A stretch of 64,000 nt of DNA from Neobacillus mesonae. GTDB taxonomy: Bacteria; Bacillota; Bacilli; Bacillales; Cytobacillaceae. Shown here piece by piece: positions 36,714 to 45,965 of the stretch. The translations under genes and the position numbers were made by a program. How positions within the stretch are numbered: the first letter of the stretch is position 1; the number at the start of each line of letters is the position of its first letter. The notes below the pieces were generated by a model. The model made no database searches and was not told the origin of the DNA. It saw only the letters and a program-made list of their open reading frames with translations. The stretch is from NCBI RefSeq assembly GCF_001636315.1, contig NZ_KV440949.1:2970973-3034972 (forward strand). Reading direction: 5' to 3'.

Positions 36714-38306
36714 ATGGGGGTAACAGTAAAAGATTTACTGCAATTGCCATCATTCAGAGGGGCAGAAGTGTTAACCGGAAAAGATAACCTTAATCGAACG
36801 GTCTCCTCTTTATCGGTATTAGAAGTATCTAATGTAGATTTTTTCTCCCAGAGCATCCAAACCGTTCAAGAAGAATGGTATGCCGAAGAACTTGTCATTA
36901 GCTCCTTTTATTCCATTAAAGATAGTGTGGAAAAACAATGTACAGCTATTCAACATTTACATGACCTAGGGGAATTAGGTCTTATTTTATATTATGTGGG
37001 AATTATCCTGCCTGAGATTCCAGAAGAGGTGCTCCAATTAGCAGACTCTCAAGGGTTTATTATTATTTGTATGCCAAAAAACGATTATTCCCTTCGTTAT
37101 AATGAAGTAATTTATGAAGTAATGGAAGCGATTGTAAGTAATCAGGCTGTTAATGATAATTTTGTTAATGAATCCCTTGAAAAGGTTTCTTTGCTGCCAG
37201 AACACTTACGGAGTGTGGAAATTACACTTAAATTTTTATCTGATCGCTTGAAAGTTAATATCCTGATGACGAATGCTAATTTTGATATTATGAACCAAGT
37301 AATGTGGCCACGAAATTCAACTTTAGATGTTTTGAAATTAATCCAAGAATTTTCACCCTATATTAAGAACGGCAAAGAGAAAAAAGAGAAATTGGAAATC
37401 AATGATATACCCTGTTTTGTTGAATATAAAAGTCTTCACCAAAAAAATGGTGAGCTCCTTTATCTATTTTTGATTAAGGAGAATATGAAATTACCGGCTA
37501 AGACCATCGAAAAAACTGGCGAAGTGGTTCAAGTGGCTATGAATCTATGGGGAGACAAGCATGCTGAAGTTAGTGAATATGCTTTAGTCAAAGCGATTGT
37601 GAATGATGAAAGTGAAAAGATGCGAAGATTAGCCAATCTGCTTCATATTGATGTTTCAGCAATCGAAATGATGTGGTTAGTTTATATTAAGGATTTGTCA
37701 GATGAAAAGGAAATTAGAGAAGAATTGGCAGAGCAACTTTCAAAATATTATAAAACTGCGGTTATTCAAACGATCGATCATTGTACGATCGTTCTATTAG
37801 GCGATTACTCCTATAAATACCATGAGTTTGAAATTGCTAGGGAGTTTATCGAAACAACAAATTACTTCTCGCAAATTTCGGAAATTGTTTATTGTCCGAA
37901 AATGAGAAATACGCTAGATGTTCGTCGAATGTATCAGTTAGTAAATAATGTAGGAAAGAAAGTTCATACAGTTTATCAAATGCGTAAATTGTATACAGCA
38001 GCGGAAATCCGATCCATGAAGCGAGCCATGGATTTAAGTAAGCAAGGGGAAGAAACAATTGAAGAATGCTTGTCAATCATTGCTCCTATTCGGCACGACC
38101 AAGAGTCTTTGAGGACATTGATGACCTTCCTCTTAGATGCAAATGGGAGTTTTGACAATTGTGCAAAACTGCTATTTATTCATAAAAATACGGTTAAGTA
38201 TCGGATCAAAAAAATTAGTGAGTTGATTGGATATGATGTAACCGTTTATTCCGAGTTTTACGAAGTTTATATAGCTTGTATGGTCTATCGATTAATTAAT
38301 CGGTAA
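36714..38306 (+). CDS. PucR-family transcriptional regulator
   Basis: 530 residues. It starts with the PucR N-terminal domain (VTVKDLLQLPSFRGAEVLTG) and ends with the PucR C-terminal HTH: FLLDANGSFDNCAKLLFIHK then NTVKYRIKKISELIG. Such proteins activate purine/pyrimidine catabolic genes in response to a metabolite bound by the central region. ATG 36714 with GGTGA upstream was chosen; two GTG codons at 36702-36707 are alternatives. It is followed by a terminator and then the permease-DUF917-HyuA operon, its likely target. Confidence 0.93.
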   Translation: MGVTVKDLLQLPSFRGAEVLTGKDNLNRTVSSLSVLEVSNVDFFSQSIQTVQEEWYAEELVISSFYSIKDSVEKQCTAIQHLHDLGELGLILYYVGIILPEIPEEVLQLADSQGFIIICMPKNDYSLRYNEVIYEVMEAIVSNQAVNDNFVNESLEKVSLLPEHLRSVEITLKFLSDRLKVNILMTNANFDIMNQVMWPRNSTLDVLKLIQEFSPYIKNGKEKKEKLEINDIPCFVEYKSLHQKNGELLYLFLIKENMKLPAKTIEKTGEVVQVAMNLWGDKHAEVSEYALVKAIVNDESEKMRRLANLLHIDVSAIEMMWLVYIKDLSDEKEIREELAEQLSKYYKTAVIQTIDHCTIVLLGDYSYKYHEFEIAREFIETTNYFSQISEIVYCPKMRNTLDVRRMYQLVNNVGKKVHTVYQMRKLYTAAEIRSMKRAMDLSKQGEETIEECLSIIAPIRHDQESLRTLMTFLLDANGSFDNCAKLLFIHKNTVKYRIKKISELIGYDVTVYSEFYEVYIACMVYRLINR

Positions 38307-38310
38307 ATTT

Positions 38311-38354
38311 ATCCGACTTTTTGTCAAAAACAACAAAAAGTCGGATTTTTTTTT
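38311..38354 (+). terminator. Terminator of the pucR-type gene
   Basis: 13-bp stem atccgactttttg/caaaaagtcggat, then a long T-run. Confidence 0.93.
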
Positions 38355-38433
38355 CATTTTTGAAAAAGACTCTCCTCTATTTTTCTTTTATAATAAGAAA
38401 AATCAATTTATTAAGAAACTTAGGAGGGGCTAT

Positions 38434-39702
38434 ATGGGAAATGATCGAAAAAATCAGTCATGGTTTAGTCTAGGAATTATCTGGGCTGGGGCGCTGGTTT
38501 GCATACCAAGCCTTTTAGTAGGAAATGCACTGATAAGTGGTATGAGCTTACCAAAAGCATTATTAGCAACGTTTGTTGGATACTCAATTATAGTCCTACT
38601 CATGATTCTGCAAGGGATTCAAAGCAGTGATTTAGGTAAGCCGACTGTTCAAGTTGCAGGCCAAGTTTTTGGTAAGAAAGGGTCACGGACCATAATATCC
38701 ATTATTTTGGCAATTGCCTGCTTAGGCTGGTTTGGAATCCAGGCAAATGTTTGTGGGGCTGCGTTAGCTAGTTTGTTAGCCACATTTAATGTTATTATGC
38801 CAGTTCCATTAGCCTCTTTCCTTAGTGGAATGGTGATGGTAATATCGGCTATTTATGGAATTAAAGTACTAAAGGTATTAAGTTATATTGCCGTACCTTT
38901 ATTAGTTGTCATTTGTGTGTATGGTTTGGTTCAAACATTGACAGGAGATCAATTACAGGTAATTCAGAATTACAGACCTAAAGGGAATATGAGTTTTATG
39001 GATGGGCTGGCTGTAACGATTGGTTCCTTTGCATTAGGTGCGGTGATTGCAGGCGATTATTCCCAATTTACAAAAAAACGTTCAGATGTTATGAAAGCAG
39101 CAATCTTTGGAATTATTCCAGCTGGAGTCCTTATGATTGGAGTAGGAGCTGTTTTAACAATCGCCTACCAAACAAGTGATATAACAGCTGTCTTTTTAAA
39201 AATCGCAACTCCATTTGTTGGTGGTGTCGCTTTAATTTTAGCTACATGGAAAACAAATCTGGTAAATGCCATTTCGGGTGGATTCGCCTTGATAAATGTT
39301 TTTAACATTTCTAAAGAAAAGGAAAAGTTGGCAGTCGGTGTTGCTGGAACAATTGGGACCGTGTTGGCTGTAGTTGGCATATTAAATTACTTCACACCTA
39401 TTATGTCCATCCTTTCTGCCATGATTCCGCCAGTAGCCGGTGTCATGATTGCTTCTTATTGGGTAATGAATAAAGGCAATAAAGATTGTTGGAAGGAAAT
39501 TGAAGGCATAAATCGTTTAGGCGTTTTTTCTTGGCTTGTTGGAGCAGTAATTGCGAGTCTTCCCGTTGTTTTATCTTTATTCCCAAGTTTGCCGCGAATA
39601 TCTAATCAGCCACTGATTGGGATTATCATTTCATTTGTTATTTATTATGTTGGACATCATTTTACTGCTCAAAAAACAGTTATTTTGGAGGAAAATAGAT
39701 GA
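38434..39702 (+). CDS. Cytosine/purine permease family (NCS1) transporter
   Basis: 422 residues with about twelve membrane helices, CodB-like. Conserved early region WFSLGIIWAGALVCIPSLLVG and FGIQANVCGAA. The protein imports cytosine, hydantoin or a related heterocycle by symport. It has TAGGAGGGG before the ATG. It overlaps the DUF917 gene by 4 bases, so it is translationally coupled. Substrate is inferred from the family and the hydantoinase-type neighbours. Confidence 0.9.
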   Translation: MGNDRKNQSWFSLGIIWAGALVCIPSLLVGNALISGMSLPKALLATFVGYSIIVLLMILQGIQSSDLGKPTVQVAGQVFGKKGSRTIISIILAIACLGWFGIQANVCGAALASLLATFNVIMPVPLASFLSGMVMVISAIYGIKVLKVLSYIAVPLLVVICVYGLVQTLTGDQLQVIQNYRPKGNMSFMDGLAVTIGSFALGAVIAGDYSQFTKKRSDVMKAAIFGIIPAGVLMIGVGAVLTIAYQTSDITAVFLKIATPFVGGVALILATWKTNLVNAISGGFALINVFNISKEKEKLAVGVAGTIGTVLAVVGILNYFTPIMSILSAMIPPVAGVMIASYWVMNKGNKDCWKEIEGINRLGVFSWLVGAVIASLPVVLSLFPSLPRISNQPLIGIIISFVIYYVGHHFTAQKTVILEENR

Positions 39703-40802
39703 GATATTTAGATAAAGAGGCTATTGAAAATATCGCGGTTGGTGCTGCATTTTTAGGTACAGGTGGGGGAGGAGACCCCTATATAGGGAAATTAATGGCT
39801 CTTTCTGCAATTGAAAAAAATGGACCTGTACAGTTATATTCTGTTGATGAAATTGAAGATGAGGAATTTTTTATTCCCGCAGCGATGATGGGGGCGCCCT
39901 CTGTTTTAGTAGAGAAATTTCCAAAAGGGGACGAGTTTGTTAAAGTTTTTCAAAAGCTCGCTAAGTATTTAGGAAAAGAGAAAATTGCAGGAACCTATCC
40001 GATGGAAGCAGGCGGAGTAAATTCCATGGTTCCAATTGTAGTGGCAGCACAGCTTGGATTACCACTAATTGATTGTGATGGTATGGGAAGAGCATTCCCA
40101 GAATTGCAAATGGTAACATTTCACTTAGATGGGATCTCAGCTACACCAATGGCGATTACAGATGAAAAAGGAAACATAGGGATTTTTGAAACAATTAATA
40201 ATAAATGGACAGAACGTATAGCCCGGTCAGCTACTGTTGAGATGGGAGCGAGTTCTTTGGTTAGTTTGTATCCAACGACTGGTGCTCAGATCAAAAAGAG
40301 TGGGGTTCATCATATTATTACGCTCTCTGAAAGGATTGGTGAAATTATTTCTTCAAAAGGCAGAGAGGCGAAAGAAAAACTTCAAGAATTGTTAAACCTG
40401 GTTTCTGGCTATCAATTATTCCAGGGGAAAATTGTGGATGTCATTCGTGAAACAAAGGGAGGATTTAACCTTGGGAAGATGAATCTTGAAGGAATTGACG
40501 TGAATAAAAACGAAAATATGAAGGTTCATTTTCAAAATGAAAATCTAATAGCAGAAAAAAATGATCAAGTAGTGGCTATGACCCCGGATTTAATTTGTCT
40601 AGTGGATTATGAAACATTATTACCAATTACAACTGAAAGTTTAAGATATGGAAAACGTGTCCGTGTGCTTGGATTACCAGCTCATGAAAAATGGAGAACA
40701 GAAAAGGGGATCGAAACAGCAGGCCCGAAATATTTTGGATATGATTACGATTATGTCCCGATTGAGGAACTAGTTAAAAAGGTGGTTGCAGAACATGTAT
40801 AG
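39699..40802 (+). CDS. DUF917 family protein
   Basis: 367 residues. The DUF917 start AVGAAFLGTGGGGDPYIGK and central DCDGMGRAFPELQM are visible. DUF917 proteins usually accompany hydantoinase/oxoprolinase-type and permease genes, and one part resembles the C-terminal region of ATP-dependent hydantoinase partners. The exact reaction is not known. TTGGAGGAAA precedes the ATG. Overlaps of 4 bases upstream and 8 downstream tie it into one operon. Confidence 0.92.
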   Translation: MRYLDKEAIENIAVGAAFLGTGGGGDPYIGKLMALSAIEKNGPVQLYSVDEIEDEEFFIPAAMMGAPSVLVEKFPKGDEFVKVFQKLAKYLGKEKIAGTYPMEAGGVNSMVPIVVAAQLGLPLIDCDGMGRAFPELQMVTFHLDGISATPMAITDEKGNIGIFETINNKWTERIARSATVEMGASSLVSLYPTTGAQIKKSGVHHIITLSERIGEIISSKGREAKEKLQELLNLVSGYQLFQGKIVDVIRETKGGFNLGKMNLEGIDVNKNENMKVHFQNENLIAEKNDQVVAMTPDLICLVDYETLLPITTESLRYGKRVRVLGLPAHEKWRTEKGIETAGPKYFGYDYDYVPIEELVKKVVAEHV

Positions 40803-42345
40803 AATTGGAATAGATGTTGGCGGAACGAATACAGATGCCATTATCTTAGATGAAAATCGTCAAATAATTCATAGTGTAAAATCTCCAACAAGTTTAGATA
40901 TTAAAACGGGCATTGAAACAGCTTTACGAAATTTATTAAAAGAAGCAAACATTGATAAGTCGAAGATAACTCACGCAATGTTAGGAACTACGCAGTGTAC
41001 AAACGCTATTGTAGAACGTAAAAAGTTAGCCAAGGTCGGTGTAATTCGTTTAGGATATCCTGCAACTGCTTCTGTCCTTCCATATACTGCCTGGCCGAAA
41101 GATATGGTTGAAAGACTATCAGGAAATTATGCTTTAGTTCATGGCGGTTATGAATACGATGGTCAATTATTAAGCGAACTTGATGAGGGTGAGATTAAAA
41201 CACTTCTAGAGGAATGGCTGGAAAAAGTGGAATCAATAGCGATTGTTGGGGTTTTTTCCTCCATTAAGAATGATCAAGAACTCAGAGTTCGAGATCTTAT
41301 ACACGAAGTATATGGAGAAGAATTTCCTGTTTCTTGCTCTTCATTGATTGGTTCTGTAGGTTTAATTGAACGTGAAAATGCAACCATTTTAAATGCAGCG
41401 TTATGCAAGGTAATTGAAACGACAACCGAAGGGTTTGTTCATGCATTGGAAGAAGAGGGAATTAGCAACGTAGAAGTGTATTTATGCCAGAATGACGGAA
41501 CATTAATGTCGATTGAATATGCTAAACAATTCCCTATATTAACGATTGCATGCGGACCAACAAATAGTATACGAGGTGCTTCTTATTTAGCACAGATCAA
41601 AAATACGATGGTTCTTGATGTTGGCGGTACGACTTCCGATATTGGGGTCTTACAAGATGGGTTTCCAAGGGAGTCTTCTGTAGCGGTCGAAGTAGGTGAT
41701 ATCCGAACAAATTTTAGAATGCCAGATATAATTTCTGTTGGACTAGGCGGAGGAAGTATTGTTCGTGTAGACAATGGCAGAATTACTGTTGGTCCCGAAA
41801 GTGTTGGATACAAGATCGGCCAGGAAGCACTTGTCTTTGGCGGGAATACACTCACTACAACAGACATCGCTGTTCGCCTTGGCTTGGCTGATGTGGGTGA
41901 TAAGAGTTTAGTAGCACATATTGATGAAGAGTTTGCCAAAGGTGTTCAATTGAAAATATCAACTTTAATTGAGCAGGCCATTGATAAAATGAAAACATCC
42001 TCGGAAGATGTTCAACTGGTTTTAGTAGGTGGGGGCAGTATTATTATTCCAAATTCTATTCCCGGGGTCTCCAATATTATTAAAGCTGAAAATGGGGATG
42101 TAGCAAATGCGATTGGTGCATCCATTGCTCAAATCAGCGGGCAATATGAACAAATCTATATTTATTCTAGAGAACCACGTGAGGAATCATTGAAAGACGC
42201 ACAAGCAAAAGCAGTGAAACAAGCTGTATTAGCTGGAGCGCTTTCTGATACGATTGAATTAGTTGAAGTGGAAGAAACTCCACTTGCTTATCATCCAGAA
42301 AACGCAACAAGATTAAGAGTAAAAGTTGTCGGAAGAATGGAATAG
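40795..42345 (+). CDS. Hydantoinase/oxoprolinase family protein (HyuA type)
   Basis: 516 residues with an ASKHA-type fold. It begins YRIGIDVGGTNTDAIILD (phosphate-1 loop), has GTTQCTNAIVERK near residue 60 and a second phosphate loop MVLDVGGTTSDIGVL near 268. It probably hydrolyses a cyclic amide in an ATP-dependent way together with DUF917. ATG 40795 lies within the DUF917 stop region, preceded by AAGGTGG; an earlier TTG (40786) is less likely. It ends the operon before a strong terminator. Confidence 0.9.
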   Translation: MYRIGIDVGGTNTDAIILDENRQIIHSVKSPTSLDIKTGIETALRNLLKEANIDKSKITHAMLGTTQCTNAIVERKKLAKVGVIRLGYPATASVLPYTAWPKDMVERLSGNYALVHGGYEYDGQLLSELDEGEIKTLLEEWLEKVESIAIVGVFSSIKNDQELRVRDLIHEVYGEEFPVSCSSLIGSVGLIERENATILNAALCKVIETTTEGFVHALEEEGISNVEVYLCQNDGTLMSIEYAKQFPILTIACGPTNSIRGASYLAQIKNTMVLDVGGTTSDIGVLQDGFPRESSVAVEVGDIRTNFRMPDIISVGLGGGSIVRVDNGRITVGPESVGYKIGQEALVFGGNTLTTTDIAVRLGLADVGDKSLVAHIDEEFAKGVQLKISTLIEQAIDKMKTSSEDVQLVLVGGGSIIIPNSIPGVSNIIKAENGDVANAIGASIAQISGQYEQIYIYSREPREESLKDAQAKAVKQAVLAGALSDTIELVEVEETPLAYHPENATRLRVKVVGRME

Positions 42346-42486
42346 ATTTAATAGTATGCATCATAAGCCTCATTTTATAAAAATAGTCGTATAAACAACT
42401 TATTTCAATAGGAAAAGCCACTAAGAAAATCCATACAGAGAATAGAGAGTGACCCACTTTCTTTATTTATTTATCAAAACAGTGGT

Positions 42487-42526
42487 TACCCATATGTTAA
42501 GCAACATATGGGTATTTTCTTTTTTA
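42487..42526 (+). terminator. Terminator of the permease-DUF917-hyuA operon
   Basis: 12-bp stem tacccatatgtt/aacatatgggta with loop aagc, then TTTTCTTTTTT. Confidence 0.93.
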
Positions 42527-42728
42527 TAAAAAAAGTGAAAGAGGAATGCGATGATAACAGGAAACGATTTATAAGATTGAAAGATTAAGCTAAAGGAATG
42601 CGTTTTTGTGATAAGCAGGAAAGCTGTACGGTTGTTTTTGAACAGTAGTTTAGGCCGTAAGGAGTCTCTAATAAAAACAAGTTTATACTAAATAGTATTC
42701 CATAAGAAAGGATTGAAGGAAGTCTACA

Positions 42729-42743
42729 TATCGCTAGGCGATA
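42729..42743. promoter_or_regulatory. Palindrome TATCGC-TAG-GCGATA, candidate operator
   Basis: Perfect 6-bp arms around TAG, 55 bases before the MerR-like gene. The start region of that gene also contains GATATGCGAAGCGATAT. The same palindrome is at 36273 and variants are at 43604 and 43826, so it is probably an autoregulatory or binding site of the MerR-like protein. Confidence 0.7.
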
Positions 42744-42798
42744 TGACCCTTGCAAATAATTCTAAAAACCTTCATAGTAATAGAAAAGGAGGTTCGAT

Positions 42799-43506
42799 AT
42801 GCGAAGCGATATAAAACCGAATGAACAAGCTTTCTCTACCAAAGAAGTAGCAGAAGAAGTAGGGATTGCAACTCCCACTGTACGGAAATATAGCCAAATC
42901 TTAGAGCGGAATGGATATGAGTTTTTGAAGGATGGGGATCGACGTATCTTTGTTCAATCAGACATCGTTGCGCTTATAGCGTTACGCGATACGGACAAGC
43001 CGCTGGACGATACAGCTAAAGAGCTTGTATATCAACAAAGAGAAAGATTAGAAGAATCTACTGATACAGGGATTACAATACCCGATACATATGAAAATTT
43101 ACCTCAAGATTCTAATCAATTAAAAGAGGCCTTAATGTTCTTAGTTAAAGAACTCGCAGTTACTCGTGAAATGAATGACCGGCTGACAAACGATATGGCA
43201 CAGCTCAAAACAACCGTTTCCCGACTTCAGCAGGATCATCATGTAATAAGTTCTACTATTGGAAATTCAGCTCAAAAAACGAATGCTAGAATTGAAAAAT
43301 TAACCGAACAACAAAATACCAACTATGAAACCTTGCTGCAACTGGAAAAACAAAAAAGTGAACTCTTACAAAAAGAGATACAAAATATGAGGGAAGAACA
43401 GAAAAAGGAATGGAGTTCACAAAATGATTTTAATAAACGATTGGAAGAAGCGATACAAAAGTCTAAAGAAAAACGGGGATGGCTTTTCTCCCTATTCCGA
43501 AAATAA
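42799..43506 (+). CDS. MerR-like winged-helix protein with long coiled coil
   Basis: 235 residues. The N-terminal part (FSTKEVAEEVGIATPTVRKY, about 12-31) is a MerR-type helix-turn-helix reaching to about 70. A long region rich in Q, E, K and L (about 100-220) is a predicted coiled coil, and the end is basic and aromatic (KRGWLFSLFRK). The build resembles RacA or plasmid-type MerR-like proteins rather than metal sensors, because no sensor domain is present. AAGGAGG precedes the ATG. It is surrounded by TATCGC palindromes and a Noc-like site. Confidence 0.8.
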   Translation: MRSDIKPNEQAFSTKEVAEEVGIATPTVRKYSQILERNGYEFLKDGDRRIFVQSDIVALIALRDTDKPLDDTAKELVYQQRERLEESTDTGITIPDTYENLPQDSNQLKEALMFLVKELAVTREMNDRLTNDMAQLKTTVSRLQQDHHVISSTIGNSAQKTNARIEKLTEQQNTNYETLLQLEKQKSELLQKEIQNMREEQKKEWSSQNDFNKRLEEAIQKSKEKRGWLFSLFRK

Positions 43507-43533
43507 ATTAATTGAGGCAGTTGATAACCCCAT

Positions 43534-43806
43534 TCAATAATAATAGTCATCTTTAAATAGAATAGCACAGGAATGGGGCATATCAACCTTATTTTTTACT
43601 GCGTATCGGCAGGCGATATAACCTGTAAATAAATCCCTAGAACATTCAACTTTAAGAAAGATGACGCGACCGATTTGATATACATAAGGGTAAGTTGGAG
43701 TATCTTCCAATGTGGCGGCGAACTTATACTGTTCGAGAGTAAGACAAATCTTAGGGTGAAGGGGATATGAGTTATAAAAGCTGGTGATTGGCTTATCATT
43801 ATTCAT
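43534..43806 (-). CDS. Doubtful small protein, Tyr- and Cys-containing
   Basis: 90 codons open on the minus strand, starting 20 bases after the palindrome at 43826. No family recognised and no good ribosome binding site. The palindrome at 43604 lies inside it. It may be a chance frame or a relic. Confidence 0.25.
   Translation of the reverse strand: MNNDKPITSFYNSYPLHPKICLTLEQYKFAATLEDTPTYPYVYQIGRVIFLKVECSRDLFTGYIACRYAVKNKVDMPHSCAILFKDDYYY
43604..43618. promoter_or_regulatory. Palindrome variant TATCG-GCAGG-CGATA
   Basis: Same outer arms (TATCG/CGATA) as at 42729. It lies 98 bases after the MerR-like gene. Confidence 0.6.
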
Positions 43807-43825
43807 TCAGACATCTAAGTGCATG

Positions 43826-43840
43826 TATCGTTAGGCGATA
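43826..43840. promoter_or_regulatory. Palindrome variant TATCG-TTAGG-CGATA
   Basis: Same outer arms as at 42729 and 43604, 17 bases before the 68-bp repeat at 43857. Confidence 0.6.
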
Positions 43841-43856
43841 CATTCCAATTGTTAGG

Positions 43857-43925
43857 TTCACTATTTTTCAAATTTCAACAAATTCCCGGGAAATATCTAC
43901 AAAATATGTGTAGATATCGACAACA
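43857..43925. repeat. 68-bp direct repeat with Noc-type site, right copy
   Basis: Matches 36495-36562. It contains AATTCCCGGGAAAT (43881-43894) and the inverted repeat ATATCTACA / TGTAGATAT (43893-43917), which is more perfect than in the left copy. Confidence 0.85.
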
Positions 43926-43945
43926 AAAGCACTTAAATAATTTTG

Positions 43946-43966
43946 AAAAAGCGGGATTGCTCCCGC
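43946..43966 (-). terminator. Terminator of the lipoprotein gene
   Basis: On the minus strand, stem gcggga/tcccgc with loop gcaa, then five T, 4 bases after the stop codon. Confidence 0.85.
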
Positions 43967-43970
43967 CCGT

Positions 43971-45290
43971 TTATTTTCCGTCAAACTTAAATATCCACAC
44001 TTCCCCGTCTTCGGTTAGGTTCAACACTCCATTCTCAAAGGTTTGTACCTTGAAATCAAACTTTCTCTTTTCACCGGATAGAGGTTTTCCTAATGGTTCT
44101 GCTTTTACTTCTTCAACATTTAGTACAAGGCTTTTTGCAGTTACATTGTATTGATATTTGCCTGTGTAAATCCGGTGTTTGGTATTGTCTATATCCATGT
44201 AGAATGTTCCATCTTTTTTCAAGGAGAGAACCACATCTTTTTTCTCATTAATCCAGTATCCTTCTAAATTAGAAAGAGATAGTTTAAGACTGGTGGATGG
44301 TTCAGGCGATTTAGCTGCTATATCTTTTTGGGCTGCTTTACGGTTATCGTCAAGTTTACTATATCGGAAGGTTTGTTGAGATTCTAAGTCAAACAGTTGG
44401 ATGCCTTTATCATCAAAGCGTTGAAGTTCCATATTCATCTTCTTGCGGAACTCTCCTTCCTTTTGGGCAGCACCTTTACGGAAGGATTCATTGTGATGGA
44501 ACGTGACTGTCACTTTTATGTAGTTCCATTCCCATGTTCCGCCAAAGTAGTCCTTTTTACTTGGGTAACTGCCGTTTCCATAGCCTTCATAACGGCCATC
44601 TTCGTGTAAGACAATGCTGACGTTTTGTGTGCCGTTATCGTTCATAAATCCCCATTTTCCAAAAAGCTCATGCCCATCTTTGGATACATTAAGAAGAACG
44701 CTGTCCCGGTCAATTCCAGCATTTTTATCCAAGTCCTTTAAGTCCTGTGAATCAATTGTTCCATCGCTTCCTTCTACTGGTATCGGATTATTAATGGAAA
44801 GCAACCTGAACGCATGATTCCAATAGTCTTGGCCTTTTATCATATGTTGTAAGGCTTCATCGTCTTTCTTTCGATCTTCATGTTTAATCTCCTCGACATA
44901 CAAATCCATCGCTTTATCAAACTCATCTAAAGCCACATTGATTTCTTCGCCAATTTGCTTTTTGTCATCAGGCGGTGCGATTTTACGGAATTCTTTAATG
45001 ACTCCCCGGATCGCATCCACTTTTGCATAATAGGCTTTTTGCCACTCGCTTTGCTTCATCTTGGCATCTTGTCGAACATTCCCAAACTCTTTGATTTTTG
45101 CTGAGAAATCAGAACGCAATTTTACCGCTTGTTTGGTGTATTCCTCAAGTGACAATTTTTCAGCTTTCACTTTCTGCTGTTCTTGTATTTTCTGAACGGC
45201 ATGTTTTTCAGTTTCAGTGTTTGCACTACAGCTGGCCATAAGTGCAATTGGTAAGACCATCCCCATGATCCATTTTGATTTGTGTTTCAT
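43971..45290 (-). CDS. Lipoprotein of unknown function, coiled coil and two beta-type repeats
   Basis: 439 residues. A lipoprotein signal ends at LMASC (Cys about 20). Region 25-150 is charged and helical. Two later stretches (FGKWGFMNDNGTQNVSIVL and LEGYWINEKKDVVLSLKKDG) look like related small beta domains that begin with a G-x-W motif. I recognise no family. ATG 45290 is favoured over 45299 because GGGGTGG then has proper spacing. It is divergent from the small membrane protein gene and next to the secretion locus; a link is possible but unproven. Confidence 0.8.
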   Translation of the reverse strand: MKHKSKWIMGMVLPIALMASCSANTETEKHAVQKIQEQQKVKAEKLSLEEYTKQAVKLRSDFSAKIKEFGNVRQDAKMKQSEWQKAYYAKVDAIRGVIKEFRKIAPPDDKKQIGEEINVALDEFDKAMDLYVEEIKHEDRKKDDEALQHMIKGQDYWNHAFRLLSINNPIPVEGSDGTIDSQDLKDLDKNAGIDRDSVLLNVSKDGHELFGKWGFMNDNGTQNVSIVLHEDGRYEGYGNGSYPSKKDYFGGTWEWNYIKVTVTFHHNESFRKGAAQKEGEFRKKMNMELQRFDDKGIQLFDLESQQTFRYSKLDDNRKAAQKDIAAKSPEPSTSLKLSLSNLEGYWINEKKDVVLSLKKDGTFYMDIDNTKHRIYTGKYQYNVTAKSLVLNVEEVKAEPLGKPLSGEKRKFDFKVQTFENGVLNLTEDGEVWIFKFDGK

Positions 45291-45497
45291 CCCATCCACC
45301 CCAATTTTTTACTCTTTTTGTAGCAATACTAAATATTAAAGAATCTTGGTTATGTTTTTTCCAGTATATTGCTTTCGCGAAGGGAATCTTCACGACAATT
45401 AATATGCAGTTAAAACAGTCATATTCCCTCGCTCCCTATAATTGGTTATAATGAGTATATAAAAATATGGTTTATGAGAGCGAGGGGGATTGGCAAA

Positions 45498-45914
45498 ATG
45501 CATACGGTTCTTACATATGTAGTTTCCCTTTTTGTGATTGTCATTTCAGTATTTATTACTCTTTGTGTCAAATATGAACTGGAACGTCTGTTTCACGAAA
45601 AGAAAGATGTGGCCCCTTTTCATATATGTAATGTGGTTATTATTTTGATGGTTTCTTTTGCAGCACATGCTGTAACGAATAATTACTTCCTTGGGAATGA
45701 ATTCAAATTGGTCATGCCGTTATTGATTCTCACGATTATGATCATACCAATTTATATTTTTGGACACTTTGCCTTTGAAAAATATAAATCAGCTTATCGA
45801 AAATACGATACCGTTGAGAACGGGAAGGTTCTTGTGCTTAATGAAAAGTACGTGAAAAAGAAAAAACTGCCTGCAAAACTAAAGAATTATAATGCCGCTT
45901 CAAAAGAAAAATAA
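45498..45914 (+). CDS. Three-helix membrane protein, unknown function
   Basis: 138 residues, membrane helices at about 4-26, 41-58 and 68-88, then a basic tail ending KLKNYNAASKEK. ATG 45498 follows GAGGGGGAT; an earlier ATG (45474) lacks a site. It ends at a terminator 460 bases before esxA. No family recognised. Confidence 0.75.
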   Translation: MHTVLTYVVSLFVIVISVFITLCVKYELERLFHEKKDVAPFHICNVVIILMVSFAAHAVTNNYFLGNEFKLVMPLLILTIMIIPIYIFGHFAFEKYKSAYRKYDTVENGKVLVLNEKYVKKKKLPAKLKNYNAASKEK

Positions 45915-45921
45915 AAAATAA

Positions 45922-45965
45922 GGGGTTTTCCTTGAGTTGAATAAACTTTCGGAAAGCCTCTTTTT
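45922..45965 (+). terminator. Terminator after the three-helix membrane protein gene
   Basis: Stem ggggttttcc/ggaaagcctc (two G-U pairs), then five T. Confidence 0.8.
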
